Of a stretch of DNA of 64,000 nt, positions 25,301 through 38,123 are shown in pieces. The notes below the pieces were generated by a model that did not search any database, was not told the origin of the DNA, and was given only the letters and a program-made list of their open reading frames with translations. Made by a program: the position numbers and the translations under genes. Every line of letters starts with the position of its first letter. Position 1 is the stretch's first letter. Source of the stretch: Promerops cafer. Lineage: Eukaryota; Chordata; Aves; Passeriformes; Nectariniidae. The DNA lies in NCBI GenBank assembly GCA_013398275.1, contig VZSE01006029.1, positions 1,392,000-1,455,999 on the forward strand. The letters are read 5' to 3'.

Positions 25301-26905
25301 TTTGGTATTTCAATTGAGGCTTCAGTTTACTGTTTTTCGTGCCTTACTTGGCATGCAAAGGTGGTAGATCATAAAGCAAATTGTTACTCTTTGGTAGAAA
25401 TAAAATTAAGTTCTAGTGTTATAGAGTTACTGTCTGTCCAGGCTTTCAAAAAAAACAAGCATTCTGTAGAATTAGTTGAATACATGTTTGGGATATGTTG
25501 TATTCCTTTTCGTGATAGAATCACTTACCTCTTGGAATGACCTAAGAAGGAAGTGTTCTCTTGATGTACAATTCCCCAGTATGATGGTTTAATAAACAGG
25601 CTCCAAAATACTCCTGTAAATATTCCTATTCATTTAATGAAAAAATCAGTGAACCATATGGACAGACAAGAAAAAAAATTATGTCAAGTATTGTGTTAGA
25701 AATTACATGTACTTTTGAAAGTTGCTTAAGAGATTGTAATAAAACCAGGACAACTTTCAAACAGCTTAAACTCCAGTTAAATTTTTGAGTAGTAGTGCTC
25801 TCTATTAACAAGGCATCTACGAAGGTCTAGGGTTGGCCAATAGGAGACAACAGCTCCGGGGATTTAGGTAAAATTTAAATCTATAAAGCAAATTTCACAA
25901 AATGTTCTAAGAAGCAAATCCAATTGCAGTACAAGTCACAACTCAACAGATTATATGCCCTATGCTTCACTATGAGAAAGTTGTCTGAAGAGCAAGCATT
26001 TCTGGTGAGAGCAGAAGTTAAATAAATTGGACATCTATATACATAAATACACACATATATATACACACACACATATATATATATGCTAAGGCTTTTGGGA
26101 AGCACATTTTGGATGCTTTTCTTTTTCTTAAAAGATCAAATGCAGTTTTAAGATTTTGGACTAGGTTTGATTACCTTATTAAAATAAAAAAATAGTAATT
26201 AGAAGTGTTTTAAAAATGATGTCAAATGTTTTGTTTAAAAGGTATCATGAAGAAATATTCAGTGCCTTCAAATAAGGAATTTCATTAAACAAAGAAATAT
26301 GAAATGAAAGTATTATGACCTTTTTATTCTCCCTAGCTAGTCCCCATTTCTGGCTGAATTTATTAGTCGATTTGATTAAAAGTTCCCTAGTTCCCGTTCC
26401 CCCATAGTTCATTTACTCTACACCAAAGCTTATTTGTCCAGTTCTGAAGCCAGCCTTAAATCTCACCTCTTTTGTAACTACTCCGTGGAAACAGGCTAAA
26501 TTTCTACAAGTTGCAAGATTCAGAGAAGGTAGTTTGGTAAAAGACTGTGTTCTCAAGACCTGTATTTTTCTTTTTAGAAGAAAAAATATTAATGCTGTGA
26601 TGCCTAGTCAGTGTTGTATAGGCAGTGGTAGTCAGTGGGTACAGTTAATATGTTGTAATAATATAATATTTTGTATCCTGACCTTTGAAAATTGTCATAT
26701 ATCCTACACATAGTAAATCTGTTTCACAAAGGTTGGAAGAGTTTCTGAAACATTTTGTTCAATATTAATGTGTAATTGAGCAAAATGGAGAGAGAGATTT
26801 TATGGAAAAGAATGACATTTTCTAGGAACACTTAATATTTTTTTTGGCTTTGATATTAAAAATATGTTTAAAAGGGCCCAAGTTTTTTCCATTCCAAGAA
26901 GTGAA
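25301..26905. other. Intergenic sequence, no gene seen
   Basis: AT-rich unique DNA with one CA/TA microsatellite (26033-26085). No coding or RNA gene was recognised. Confidence 0.5.
26033..26085. repeat. CA/TA dinucleotide microsatellite
   Basis: Alternating purine-pyrimidine tract mixing ATATAT and ACACAC units. Such tracts vary in length between individuals. Confidence 0.85.
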
Positions 26906-26907
26906 AA

Positions 26908-27344
26908 GCATTAAGGGACTGGAGCATCTCTCTTATGCAGAAAGGCTGAGGGAGTTGGGCCTGTTCAGCCTCAAGGAGAGACGACTGAGAAAAGACATCA
27001 TCAATCTCTGTCAGAAACTGAAGGGAGGGTGCCAAGAGGATGGATCCAGCCCCTTCTGGGTGGTGCCAAGCAATAGGACCAGAAGCAATGGGCAGAGAAA
27101 CTGATGCACAGAAAGTCCCACCTGAGTACGAGGAAGAACTTTGCTGTGCAGTTGACCCAGCACTGGAACAGATTGCCCAGAGAGGTTGTGGAGTCTCCCT
27201 CACAGGAAATATTTAAGAACCATCTGGACACAATCCTGTGCCATGTGCTCTAGGAATGATCCTACTTGAGCAGGGAGCTTGGACCAGATGACCCACTGGG
27301 AGTGGGGCATTACCCATTTTGTATGTCTGTGAATCATAGAATTC
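26908..27344 (+). mobile_element. CR1 LINE 3' fragment, sense
   Basis: The frame at 26844-27104 reads LSYAERLRELGLFSLKERRLRKD, the CR1 ORF2 C-terminal region, and then breaks by frameshift. The rest follows the CR1 3' end (cactggaacagattgcccag, catgtgctctaggaatgatcc) to a diverged tail ending gaatcatagaattc. About 440 bp. It shares its 3' sequence with the antisense copy at 9431-10547, so both are probably one subfamily. Confidence 0.87.
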
Positions 27345-30300
27345 ACAAAGTCTCCAAATCTCCATCTCCTCGAAGTGTTTTCACACTTTGAGACTCAAAA
27401 ACAAAGCTAGATTTTACAGGATATTACAGACCATAATAACCCTGGACATGATTTCCCCACAATGTTACAGCATTTGGGTTTGATTTCATCGAATGCACAA
27501 CATTTGTGACTGTTAGAACCATCATCCCTTCACTGCGTGGCACTGAGCATGGGGCTTGTGCTTTACACAGACAGCGAGGTCTCTGCCTGTGACCTGTAGC
27601 CCAGCCTGGAGTGGTTCAGTCCAGAAAGTCTCCTCTTGTGTTAGGTAGGTCTTGGCTCAGTTTCCCTGTACACACCTGGTCGTTTCTTTGCAGCTGATAC
27701 ATGCAAGGGAAACCAGGTAACCTTAATGCCATTCTTTCATTGTGATTCCTGAAAACAGAGAGGAGGCAAAGCAAACAGTGCTGTAGAAATGAGTTTTCAG
27801 GGATATAGTCTATCAGTTCATCCCTGAGGTGCCTTAGGGTCTCAATCTGCTCTCTGCTTTCAACAAATATAGCTGGATTATTATTTGTATTAATTAATGA
27901 TAATATTTATTATTATTTTGGCTGTATGTGCAGAACGTATTACATTTGATGATTTAAAAAAGTGTTTTTTCAGACTGGTAAAAATAATGTTTGATTCCAA
28001 AATAACTGAAAGTGAGTTAGTGGCAGAGGTACTACAGGGAAATGTCACTGAAACAATCCTCACAGAGGAGAAGTAATAATTAAATGCTTTTCAAACACTA
28101 GGATCCAAGATTCAGAGTTGTTTGGTTTAAATGCTGCACCTCCTGAAGAGCACTATGAAGTATTTATAGGATAGAGACTGAAAGGTAATCAAACTAAGCA
28201 CTGAAGTCTAAAGTAAATGAAAATACTTAAAGGAAGCAGTATAGTATATACTACAATTTATAGAAACTCAGGATAAAAATAGGTGAGGATCAATATATAC
28301 ACTAAATTACATACATTGGTGACTATTTAACATCTTGTGTCTCATGTATTTGCTTTATTTACTGTGAAAGCTAGAAAGAAAAATGATCATAAAATATTTA
28401 AGAGTCAATGTAAATGGAAAAAATGTTTTCCCAAGGTAATGGACTCCTCCAGCTATTAGGCAATGAAGCAAAGTAGAAACATTTATTTTCCAGGCAGAAG
28501 GCAGTGCTTCTGAGATAAATTTCTATGATAATGAACATAAGGCAGACATTCACTATAATGAATCCAGAGGTATCTGGTTTTACCCAGAGAGCTCAGAATG
28601 AGCAGGGATGGCTGTTCTGCACAGCCTGGCTGTGGTGCCCAAGCCCCATTTCCAGTCCCCACACCGGTCCTGCCGGGGCTCTGTGTGCTCAGTGTCCACC
28701 TCCAGCAGCGTGCTGGCTCCTGGAGACTGGTGCTGGCTGAGAACAGATGTTTCCTTTCTGACAGAAGTGATGTTTGTAGCATGAGGGGCAGGCTCTGACA
28801 GACTGCTTTTTATTGCACAAATGTCCTTTATTTGCTTCCTGTGAACGAAAACCTTTGCAACAGAAGAAACTCTAACCCTCTTTCCCAATGATTTTTGTAG
28901 GTGACATTGCTTTTCCCCCCAGTTATCTTTTAACTGCTGCCCACCTGCCCATTTGCTTCAGAACAGTGTTTCCCCTCAACCTTCCAAACTCCCCTTCAGA
29001 CAGGCTTTTAATCCCCCTTCCTTGTGCATCTCCTGTGCTTTACTCTGAGCACAATTAGCACTTCATTTTCCTGCTGACTTCTCACAGTTCAATTCTCAAT
29101 ATCTTGCAGTCTCAAATTTAATGTATATTTGATGGTACAGAGCATTTGAAAAATCCCCTGACTTCCCTACTTTCTTAGCTCTTCCTCTTTCTTTAATATT
29201 TGTTCAACATTTTAACATTATTTTTATGAATTATCATATTTAAATATCATCTTTGGATAGGTTTTAATTTTTTTAAACATCTGAACATGTATTTCTTCAT
29301 CAAGTTAAAAAATATTTGCTTTTGCCTTGCTAGTAATTCCTTTCTAATCCTTCAGGCAAAGTCACTAGCCTGAAAATGTAAATTGGTATATGTGTTTTTG
29401 ATTTTTTAAATAAATATTTCATTGGGATATTGTCACTAGAATGCATTAAAAGTCAAATAAATAAGGAAATGCAACTTGGTGCTCCTTTTAAAAATATGCA
29501 GGATAAACTTCAGAAAGTCAGAATTAAATAAAAGTGTTTGTCACTCTGAGCACTAGCTCAGATCAGGCTAGGCAGATCAGGCTCAGCTTGTCAAAACTTC
29601 CCCTTGTGGTTTGAAGTATATGTACCTGATGCTTAAACTGTTTGATCTTAAAATGTCACTGAGGCTATTTGTGCCGGGTCATATAACTTCAAACAAAGTA
29701 TTTATACTCTTCTCCCTCCTTTCCTCTTATCTGATAGGTGGATAGCTCTGCTAGTGCCTAATGTAAAACCACTAAACACCGCTTTTTCTTTTATCTTAAA
29801 TCACTGCTTTCCTAAATTGATACTATTGTCTACCTTAAAAAATGTATATTGTAGATACATATATAATAATAGTAGTTATAAACACTTCTAGACTTCCCCA
29901 AAGTGCTGTTAACACTTAATATTTTCAATACCATTGCTCTGTTTTATGGGCACAGTAAATTTGTACAGAAATACCTGGGTACTCTCCCTACGTCTGTGTT
30001 CCACTTCTGTGTTTGATAACTATCACTCAAGTTATGTCAGAACATTTCATGACAGTAACAGGACTCAGGCATCAGCTTAGGAAACATTAGGAGTCACCTT
30101 TTCAGTATTTTGTAGTCAGGTGAGTTTGATTCAATCTTATTGGCAGTGTGAGGATTTATGAGTATTCACATGGCAGATGTGGGTACCTGGCCTGGCTCTG
30201 CCTGCTGCAGGGTCAAATCTTGGAGCACTGGGTAGCAGGGATGTAGAAAGAGCTGGGGTAGCTGCATGCAAGCCAGGTTATGACTTGGAGAAGTGTGTGG

Positions 30301-32820
30301 CAGCTGTAGTGAGGCAAGTCTATGCTGTGTGCAGCTACTGGATGAGAAATCTGTTCAGCACTGCTGGTCATAGCATGGGTTTACCACCTCAGGTCTCAGT
30401 GAAGCTGGGGAGACACTGCTGTTTGGTGAATTGCATTTGGTGCAGGCACTGAAACATGCAGGGGGGTTCAGCCAAGAAAACAATATCCCCATCCAGCTGA
30501 GGGCAATAAAAATAGTGCAGAAAGGTGAATGCTCTGGAAAACTACTGCACTCTGATATAAGGCATGTTGCAATGGTAAAGTGCATGCTGTGCGTTCCTTA
30601 AAAAGTGGGAATTTACATGTGATTGTCTAATTTGGACTTTTAATTTAAATTTGAACCTGTGTTTTGCATACTTTCTTCTCCCGTCATTTACTACTCATCC
30701 CTTTTAAGCACAGTAATGTGTCCTTAGCCCTAGATGAAACCAAGTTTCTTGACTGACTGAAAATCAGAAGTATAATAAACTAGATAATATCTTAGATATG
30801 ATTAATTTAATATCTGTACAACAGACAACTCAGTGAGTTGAAGATCATTACACAAATAAGTAGAAAGAGAAGGTCTCCACATGCATGCTATCTTCATTTA
30901 AGAAAAGGAAATCTAAGCTACACTAGAGGTCACTGCAGGTGAACCTTAGAAATTCTGAACCTCTGAATTCAGTTACAGGAAGCTCAGGAGAATAAATGTA
31001 GACTGCTGTAGTCACCTTTACCTGTTATTTCAAATTTTCCCCCAGGTTTAGGTAGGGAAAAAAGAAGGAAAAATCAGTTCAGCTCCTGCAGACATATTAT
31101 TGTCTGACAATATTTCAAAAGCTGTGCAGGCTGGTAATATCTGCATGAGGGATAGCAAAATTTAAAACCAGTCATTGTAATCCCAGGCTAGAACTTCCTT
31201 TCCTGAGGGACAAAAAGGATAGCCAGCAAAGGGCCCCTCAAATGACAGAATAAACACTGCTCTGCAGCTCCTCATGACTATAGGTCTTTCGTTTTGTATT
31301 ACTGTGGTCATGCCTATTATTTCCATGGTGCCCAGGAGGCCTAAGCAAGGGTGAAAATCCTATTCTGTACCTCTAAACAGCTACTTGGAAAGACAACTCC
31401 AGTTCCAGAGAACTTACTGAGAAGAGGTTGTATTTATAAGATGATTAAGATTGTTTTCAGTAGTGACGCGTAAGCATACTCAAATATACCCTCACAAATA
31501 CACCATTAGTCAATTCAAAAATATGTTTTCCAGGTAAATAAAAAAACATGTATATTCATATCAATATAGGAAGCCATAACTGTCTATCTCCTGCTTCTGA
31601 AAATTCAACTCCATGTACATGAAAGTGGAAAACAACAGCTGGGAGGGAGGGAATTTGGAGTACAAATGAACACCAGACCCAGCTGCAGATTTGCATTCTT
31701 TGACATGTGGTGCTGAGTAGACACTGGGGAATTCTGTGACAACATGAGATTTTTTGCATCTGTCAGCTAAATCTAGCAATTCTCTTGAAAGTTGATCTCA
31801 GAGGGCTGTTTTAATCCAGAACAAAATAAAAGAAGAGGACTATATCTGATTCAGACCCTCAATTCACAGAGCTGGCAGGTTGCACGAATTGGAATCACAC
31901 ACCTGTTCTACTAGAATTTGCGATTTTAGCTTCCATAAAATACCAACATATTTGATTTCAGGAGAGCTGTGACTTGGGGCCACTAAAGCCTTTTGGTGCA
32001 TAATGAAAGGAGTTAAGAGTGCATGTGTGTGTGTGTGCACATGTATGTGGGTAATTCAATTAAAGGACAAAGACCTCTACAGTTTAAAAAATGGACTTTC
32101 AACACTTCTCTGAAGATTACTGGAAAATCATAATAAATCCATATACTGAAGGAAAAGAAGGGTTGTGACCATATTAAGTAATCCCTTGATCTGAAGTAAT
32201 CCTGCCCTTACCTTTGTACTTTTACCTCATTCCAGTACAGCTGACCCCCTATTTTTTTTTTTTTTTTTTTTGAGATGAGAAAAAATCTTGTGCCTTATGC
32301 CAAACCAGTTTGTGTTTTACATGCAAACACAGGAGTGAGAGCACCAAAGACATTTCACGTCATTATACATTGTAAAGCCTCGTGTGCTCACTTTATCATT
32401 GACATTATACAGTGTTTGACACTACACATTGTAAAACATCACTGCCAAATGAAATCAGATCACTAATTCATGGAATTTTACTTTAATCTGTGCTTCACAG
32501 TAATTGCAATTCTTAAGAAGGGAGCTACTTAATTTAACGGGATTCTTCTTTGTATGCCACCAGGACAAACACACACCTCATATGAAAGCATTTAAGCTCC
32601 CTTCCTCATAACTCTGGATAACCAGGGGTGGGTGTAGACAGGCCAGACAGTGGTGCTGTGAAGTCTGTGGCTTTGACCTTTCCACCTCAGACATCTGAGA
32701 GCACACAACGCAGCAGTGCTAAGGAAAGTGCCTGTTCTCAATGAACTCATGCTTCACAGTCCCTGCCATGGTGTATTGCATAATCTGGGATGATGTAAAA
32801 ATGATCCACAGTGTAGATAA
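27345..32820. other. Intergenic sequence, no gene seen
   Basis: About 5.5 kb without a supportable gene. GC-richer patches at about 28600-28760 and 30177-30450 have open frames of 70-100 codons on one or both strands but no recognisable domains. A short TG repeat lies at about 32020-32040 and a T-run of about 20 at 32251-32271. Confidence 0.5.
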
Positions 32821-32827
32821 AATAAGT

Positions 32828-32908
32828 CTTCCTTCCTTCCTTCCTTCCTTCCTTCCTTCCTTCCTTCCTTCCTTCCTTCCTTCCTCCCTTCTTTCTTGCC
32901 CTCAGCCT
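32828..32908. repeat. (TTCC)n microsatellite, left part, ending at an assembly gap
   Basis: About 14 nearly perfect TTCC units, then degenerate CCTTCTTTC units, run into the gap. The same repeat resumes on the far side (33072-33090), so the tract spans the gap and its true length is unknown. Confidence 0.9.
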
Positions 32909-33071
32909 NNNNNNNNNNNNNNNNNNNNNNNNNNNNNNNNNNNNNNNNNNNNNNNNNNNNNNNNNNNNNNNNNNNNNNNNNNNNNNNNNNNNNNNNNNNN
33001 NNNNNNNNNNNNNNNNNNNNNNNNNNNNNNNNNNNNNNNNNNNNNNNNNNNNNNNNNNNNNNNNNNNNNNN
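32909..33071. other. Assembly gap of 163 N
   Basis: A run of undetermined bases inside a TTCC/CCTCC repeat. The repeat probably caused the gap. Open frames translated through it are artefacts. Confidence 0.98.
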
Positions 33072-33093
33072 CCTTCCTCCCTTCCTCCCTTTT
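33072..33093. repeat. (CCTT/CCTCC)n microsatellite, right part
   Basis: ccttcctcccttcctccctt continues the pyrimidine-rich repeat after the gap. Confidence 0.85.
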
Positions 33094-36000
33094 GTTTTGG
33101 GATCACCCTCGTTCCAAGTGATTTCTGCACCGAAAGGAAAGCAAAGAGCTTTTTACATCTGCTGCTTGTAGATCATGTGTGTGGACTCTTCAGATATAAA
33201 TCAACAGGACCATTTTTATGCTGTTGTCTAGTCCCCATTATCTGCACACACTGATCAAATTTAAGCCATTTTCAGATACAGTGATTGAACAAGTTATTGT
33301 GTTAGAATGTTGTTCTTTTAATGACAAGTGCCATTGTGCTATTGCTATGAATATATAAAGAAATACTCTGAACTGGTTTGGCTCCCAATTGCCTCTTTGC
33401 AAACTAATCTTTGTGCTACCTGTGGGGTGGCAAATGTTTCTGTAATACAGCCCCTGACTCCTTTAATTACAGCTTATTACCCTGAGAAGGAAAAAACAGC
33501 AACTAAAGCTCTTAAATACCATATTAATGACAGCTATAAATGTAGATATTACTTTAGCAGTGCTGTAATGGAGTCTGGTATACTGAATAAAAGTCCACAA
33601 TTTTCTAAAAATATACTGCTGTAGCTATGAAGGAGACACAGGTGGGAACTTAACAGGAGAAAATAGACTTGGTTGACAACTTGTGGCTGACAAATGTTAA
33701 AACCCAATTTCTGAGAAATTCTCGGTTATAAATCAGGCATGAGAGAAACCTTGCTCCCTTGAGACAACTGCCAAGTTTTTACTCTGGATATAGATGCAGT
33801 TCCTTAAAAACAGAATGTATTTACAGCCTGTAAGATACCTGCTATTTTTAATAATGATTCTCAACAAGCTAACAAATATTTTTTATGTTAGAAAGTGTTG
33901 GTATGTCTGTGTGTTTTTTTGTGTGTCCATGCATGTGAATGTAACCCTTGCACATACTATGCAACCTGTGGGGGCCACAATAGGTGGTATTCAAGTCATG
34001 TAATTAATCAAGCCCAGGCCACCCTAAGGCACAAGTCCCAGGGCGTGCACACATCAGCCTTTCTAAAACTGGATCACTAGTTTACAACACTGACACGCCT
34101 AAGCAAGGCACTGACATTAACCTCGTGATAGATTTAAATCATTCCAGGCAGTCTGTTTTGAATTTCCAAAAGTGCCGCACTGTTCTAATGAGTTAATTCA
34201 TTTGGTATCCATTTCCTCCTGTCAGCTGCTTTTGGAAAATAAATTGTGCATTGTTATCTTAGCCTTGTCTATCCTATTAATGGTTTAGGAAATGCAGCTG
34301 AAGATTATCTGTAGTTTTCTATGGCAGAGGTTGACCTGTGACATTGTAATGATCAATCACATCTTGAAGGAGTCAGAAACAGCGAAATCGTTATTCATTT
34401 TGTTGTCTGTCTGCAGTGTAGTCTTTTAAAAATATGTTTTCCACCATTTGTGCAGAGGGGTAAAAACAAAAGTGTTGTCCAGAATTTTTGAAAAACATCC
34501 ATTTCAGTGTTTAAATGTCATCCACACAATAAGGGTGGATATAGCAATATACTACATATTCCACATTTCCTAGCAGTACATTAGAAATCTTCTCTGTTGC
34601 CTTCTTGTTTGGTGTTAGTGATTATATTGCAATACCTGGATGGTTTCCAGTGTTTTGTGGTGCTGTGTTAGGCTAGGTGTGAGTGGGGATGGATGTAGTG
34701 CTCCCACTCCACAGCATCTGACAGTGCCAGACCCACAAAAGAGAGTTGTCTGGAAGGACCATGGTGTTCCCCAAATGCTCATCTCCTTCAGCTCCATGGC
34801 GCAGCCTTCACCTGCCAAAGCCTGTCCCCAATTCACTCTGGTGAGAGGCACTGCTTTTAACTGGTCCTGCCTGAGTTTAGAAAACAAAACTACCCAGGGT
34901 GTCTCTGATTCCTGTTGAAGAGCTGGAAAAACTCCCACAGGAGACAACTCCTGTCTATTAATCTATTAGTTGGCAACAGTACCCTTCCCTGCTCTTTCCA
35001 ATCCTACCACCACTTCCAAAAACTCACAGGTTTTCTTTACACATCTTCCTCAGTTTCCTAGCAAGCATTTCAAATCTGCTATTCTATGATTACTCCAGCA
35101 ACTAATTTTTAGAAATGCCTAGATATCTTTGCTCCCTGGTGTTCTGGCTGTGTTGCCCATGTCAGCTTTTTGCAGTGCGCTGTGTGCTAACCCCACTGCG
35201 GCACACAGCACAGTGTTACTCGTGCCCACACTCTCCCTTCTCTCCAACCACAATTAGATCATCTCAAAATATCTGTACTGCTCAGAGGCTCTAGATCTGA
35301 CGTGAGGGTTCATAGATTAATTTAGCACAACTAGTTCACCTTGGGATTTAAACAAGCTACTATTTTAACAGCCCTGAATCTTTTTGGATGTCCCTGTGCT
35401 GAAGTCCTATGCTTCCCATAGGATCTATGGGAATAAAAAGTGTATAAAAAGAAAAAGAAGCACAAAACTCTTAGCCTTTCAGCCCTTCATTTCCCTGTGA
35501 CTTTCAGACAGTTCTGACTTGCACACCTGAGAGACTCAGAGTTATTTTTTTATGAGAAACAGATTGAATGCACAGGTTTTCATTGATCTCAGTGCAAGTG
35601 AAGTTCACCTCTCTGAAGAATCCCTGAAGAGTATAACACATGGTGCCAGGAATAGTCAGGACCTTGTACTTGAGTCTGTTTTCTCCTGCACTACCCCTCT
35701 CCTCAGCAGGTGGTGGAAAGACCTCTTTATTTTCCCTCATTATGCTTTTCATTGTTGCAAATGGCTTTGACCATTTTAGCCTTACTTCAACTTCAGCCAC
35801 CAAAGTGAAGCCCTGAGTTGCTCTTTAATCCTGAACTGAGGGTTGAGTGGGAACAGAAGCTGCTTACATAGTAGTGAGGAAATCCATTCTCTGAGAAAAA
35901 ATTCTCTACAGCCTCACGTGGCATGGCCTGAGCACAATCCTCACCGGCACTGATGTGATGCACAAATCTGAGCTGGGCCAAACAACTTGCACCCTGTGCA

Positions 36001-37218
36001 CATCTGAATTTCCATTTTCTCAGAGTGTTCCACAGTGAGCATAAAAAACCCCTCCCCTGGAGGTGCTGGTGACTCTTGGATGGCTCTGTGTATCTTGTGT
36101 GGCCTGCATGTGCCTGGCTTTTTACTGGTGTCTGTGGATAGCTCATACTTCCCTTGGTGTTGAAGAGCTGCAGCTGTGCAGCTGCACATCTGCAGGGGAG
36201 AAGTGGACCACAGTTTGATGTTCATAAATAGCCTCTCAAATCCAAGATCTGTGAAAGAAAATGCTGTCAATGCTTCTATTTCAATTTTATCCTTATTTTT
36301 ACAAAATAATAATAATAATAAAAAATGTTCTGTGTTCTCTGTAACAAAAATTGGTGAAGTCCCAGTGGAGTCTGTGGAATTGCATCAAATGTGCCAGCAG
36401 AGAATTTGGCCCATGAAGGGAAAAGAAGTCTCAATAATGTTACACTCTCAACATGAATATTTATTTTTCTTATTGCCACTACCAAAAGATCATTTTCTCT
36501 GTTCAGAACTCCAACTGCAATTTTTACTATCAAGAATACAGCTTTTAAATAGAAAAATAAAGATTAAACTATGATAATTTACAATAACAATATTACTTTA
36601 GCCTTAATCTTCAAGTGAAAACATTACCGAACTAAATTTCAAATACTGTTTTATTATGTGCAAACCACTGTTGATATAATAACTTCTATTTTAGTTTGCT
36701 AGCAAAGAAAAGAACAATGTGACCCATTTAAAAACTGGCTCACAGAAAAATATTAGCAAGCCATTTATCAATTCTACTTAATTTTAGTGATAAGCACCTT
36801 TTGATAGAAACATTTCTTTCTTACAAAACTAACAGCAGCATAGGATATATTTGACCATAACACACATGCTTTGCAATGGTACTGAGAAATGGACTTTCTG
36901 TTTGTTGCCAATTGTTTGGAAAAGAAATAAAAAAAGGGAAAATTCTCATGTTTGAATTCTTCAGCAGATGGAGCCTGATTTCTTAAATCTCTGATTAAGA
37001 GGCAAATTACACTCACACAGCTGGAGTGCTGCAATGGCTGGATACAGCTAGACAAAAGCAATCCAAGAGGCCTCTAGAGTGCATTGAAGGACAATAATGC
37101 AAAAATAATACAAAATTCCTAATAATGATAATAATAATAAAATTTCTGATACAGGTGACAGAGGAGGTGAAGAGTGGAGATGCTCTACAGGATCTGATTT
37201 TCACAAATGAACTGGTTG
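33094..37218. other. Intergenic sequence, no gene seen
   Basis: About 4.1 kb. Short ATA/AAT runs lie at 36306-36322 and 37112-37142. Open frames of 100-132 codons at 34615-34947, 35793-36146 and 36176-36574 lack recognisable domains and exon signals. The stretch around 34100-34420 has mixed composition with several TAAT-type motifs and could be a conserved non-coding element, but this cannot be shown from one sequence. Confidence 0.45.
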
Positions 37219-37220
37219 AG

Positions 37221-37500
37221 AATCACAGAATCACAGAAGCACCAGGACCTTCAAGATCATTGAGTCCAACCCATGCCCTAACACCTCAACTAAACCATGG
37301 CACTGAGTGCCACATCCAATCTTTTTTTAAACACATCCAGGGATGGTGACTCCACCACCTCCCTGGACAGACAGTTCCAGTACTTACTTTCTTTCCAGTA
37401 CACTCTTTCTGTAAAAAACTTTTTCCTAATATCCAGCTTGTATTTCCCTTGGCACAGCTTAAGACTGTGTCCTCTTGTTCTGTCAGTTGCTGCCTGCGGG
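37221..37500 (-). mobile_element. CR1 LINE 3' fragment, antisense
   Basis: It starts with the reverse complement of the terminal repeat (aatcacagaatcacagaagc) and continues with caagatcattgagtccaacc and ctcaactaaaccatggcactg. The reverse frame shows the ORF2 C-terminal pattern (TDRTRGHSLKLCQGKYKLD, SREVVESPSLDVFKKRLD), with a short insertion in the middle. It is the same subfamily as the sense copy at 4693-5083. Its truncated 5' end abuts the CR1 that starts near 37530. Confidence 0.88.
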
Positions 37501-37529
37501 GTCAACCAGCTGAAAAGCAGCTTTAATAC

Positions 37530-38123
37530 AAAGGACCTTCTGGGCTTCATTAGGAAGAGAGTTGCCAGCAGGTCAAGGGAAGTGATCCTACCCCTCTACT
37601 CAGTCCTGTTGAGTCCACACCTGGAGTTCTGGGTCCTGTTCTTGGCTGTCCAAGACAAGAGATATGATGAGCTACTGGAGAGTCCAGTGCAGGGCCAAGG
37701 AAATTATTAAGGAACTGGAGTGTCTCTCCTAACAGGAAAGACTGAGATAGTGAGATAATTGGGGTGATTGAGCCATGAGATAAGAAAACTCAGAGGGATC
37801 TCATCGGTGTGAACAAATACCTGGAGGAGGTGGTTGAAAAGGATGGAGTCAGGATCTTTTTAGTGGTGCCTAATGACAGGACAAGAGTCAATGGAGCAAA
37901 TGAAACACAGGAAATTCCACTTAAACATAAGAAAAACAATAATTTCTGTGAGAGTGGTTAAACACTGGCACAGATTTCCCACAGAGGTGGTGGATTCTCC
38001 ATCCTTGGAGATACTCAAAACCCAATGAGACGTGGCCTTGAAAATCTATTTTAAGCTGACCCTGCTTTGTGCAGGGGGTTTGGCCTAGTTGGTTTCTAGA
38101 GGTACTTTGCAACCTCAGCCATT
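37530..38123 (+). mobile_element. CR1 LINE 3' fragment, sense, older copy
   Basis: It begins with a CR1 ORF2-like stretch (cttctgggcttcattaggaa, ctggagttctgggtcctgtt) and runs about 590 bp to a diverged CR1 3' end with ttgtgcagggggtttggcct and caacctcagccattctgtg. Many substitutions and indels break the frame. It is from a different subfamily than its antisense neighbour, so the pair reflects two separate insertions. Confidence 0.83.

Noticed and set aside
30177..30452. 91-codon + strand frame in a GC-richer patch
   Set aside because: No recognisable domain, no flanking exon evidence.
32741..33130. Frames on both strands through the TTCC repeat
   Set aside because: They consist of translated microsatellite and N bases.
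35504..36270. Overlapping reverse frames of about 100-117 codons
   Set aside because: No known domain and no consistent splice signals; overlapping frames in more than one phase suggest chance.
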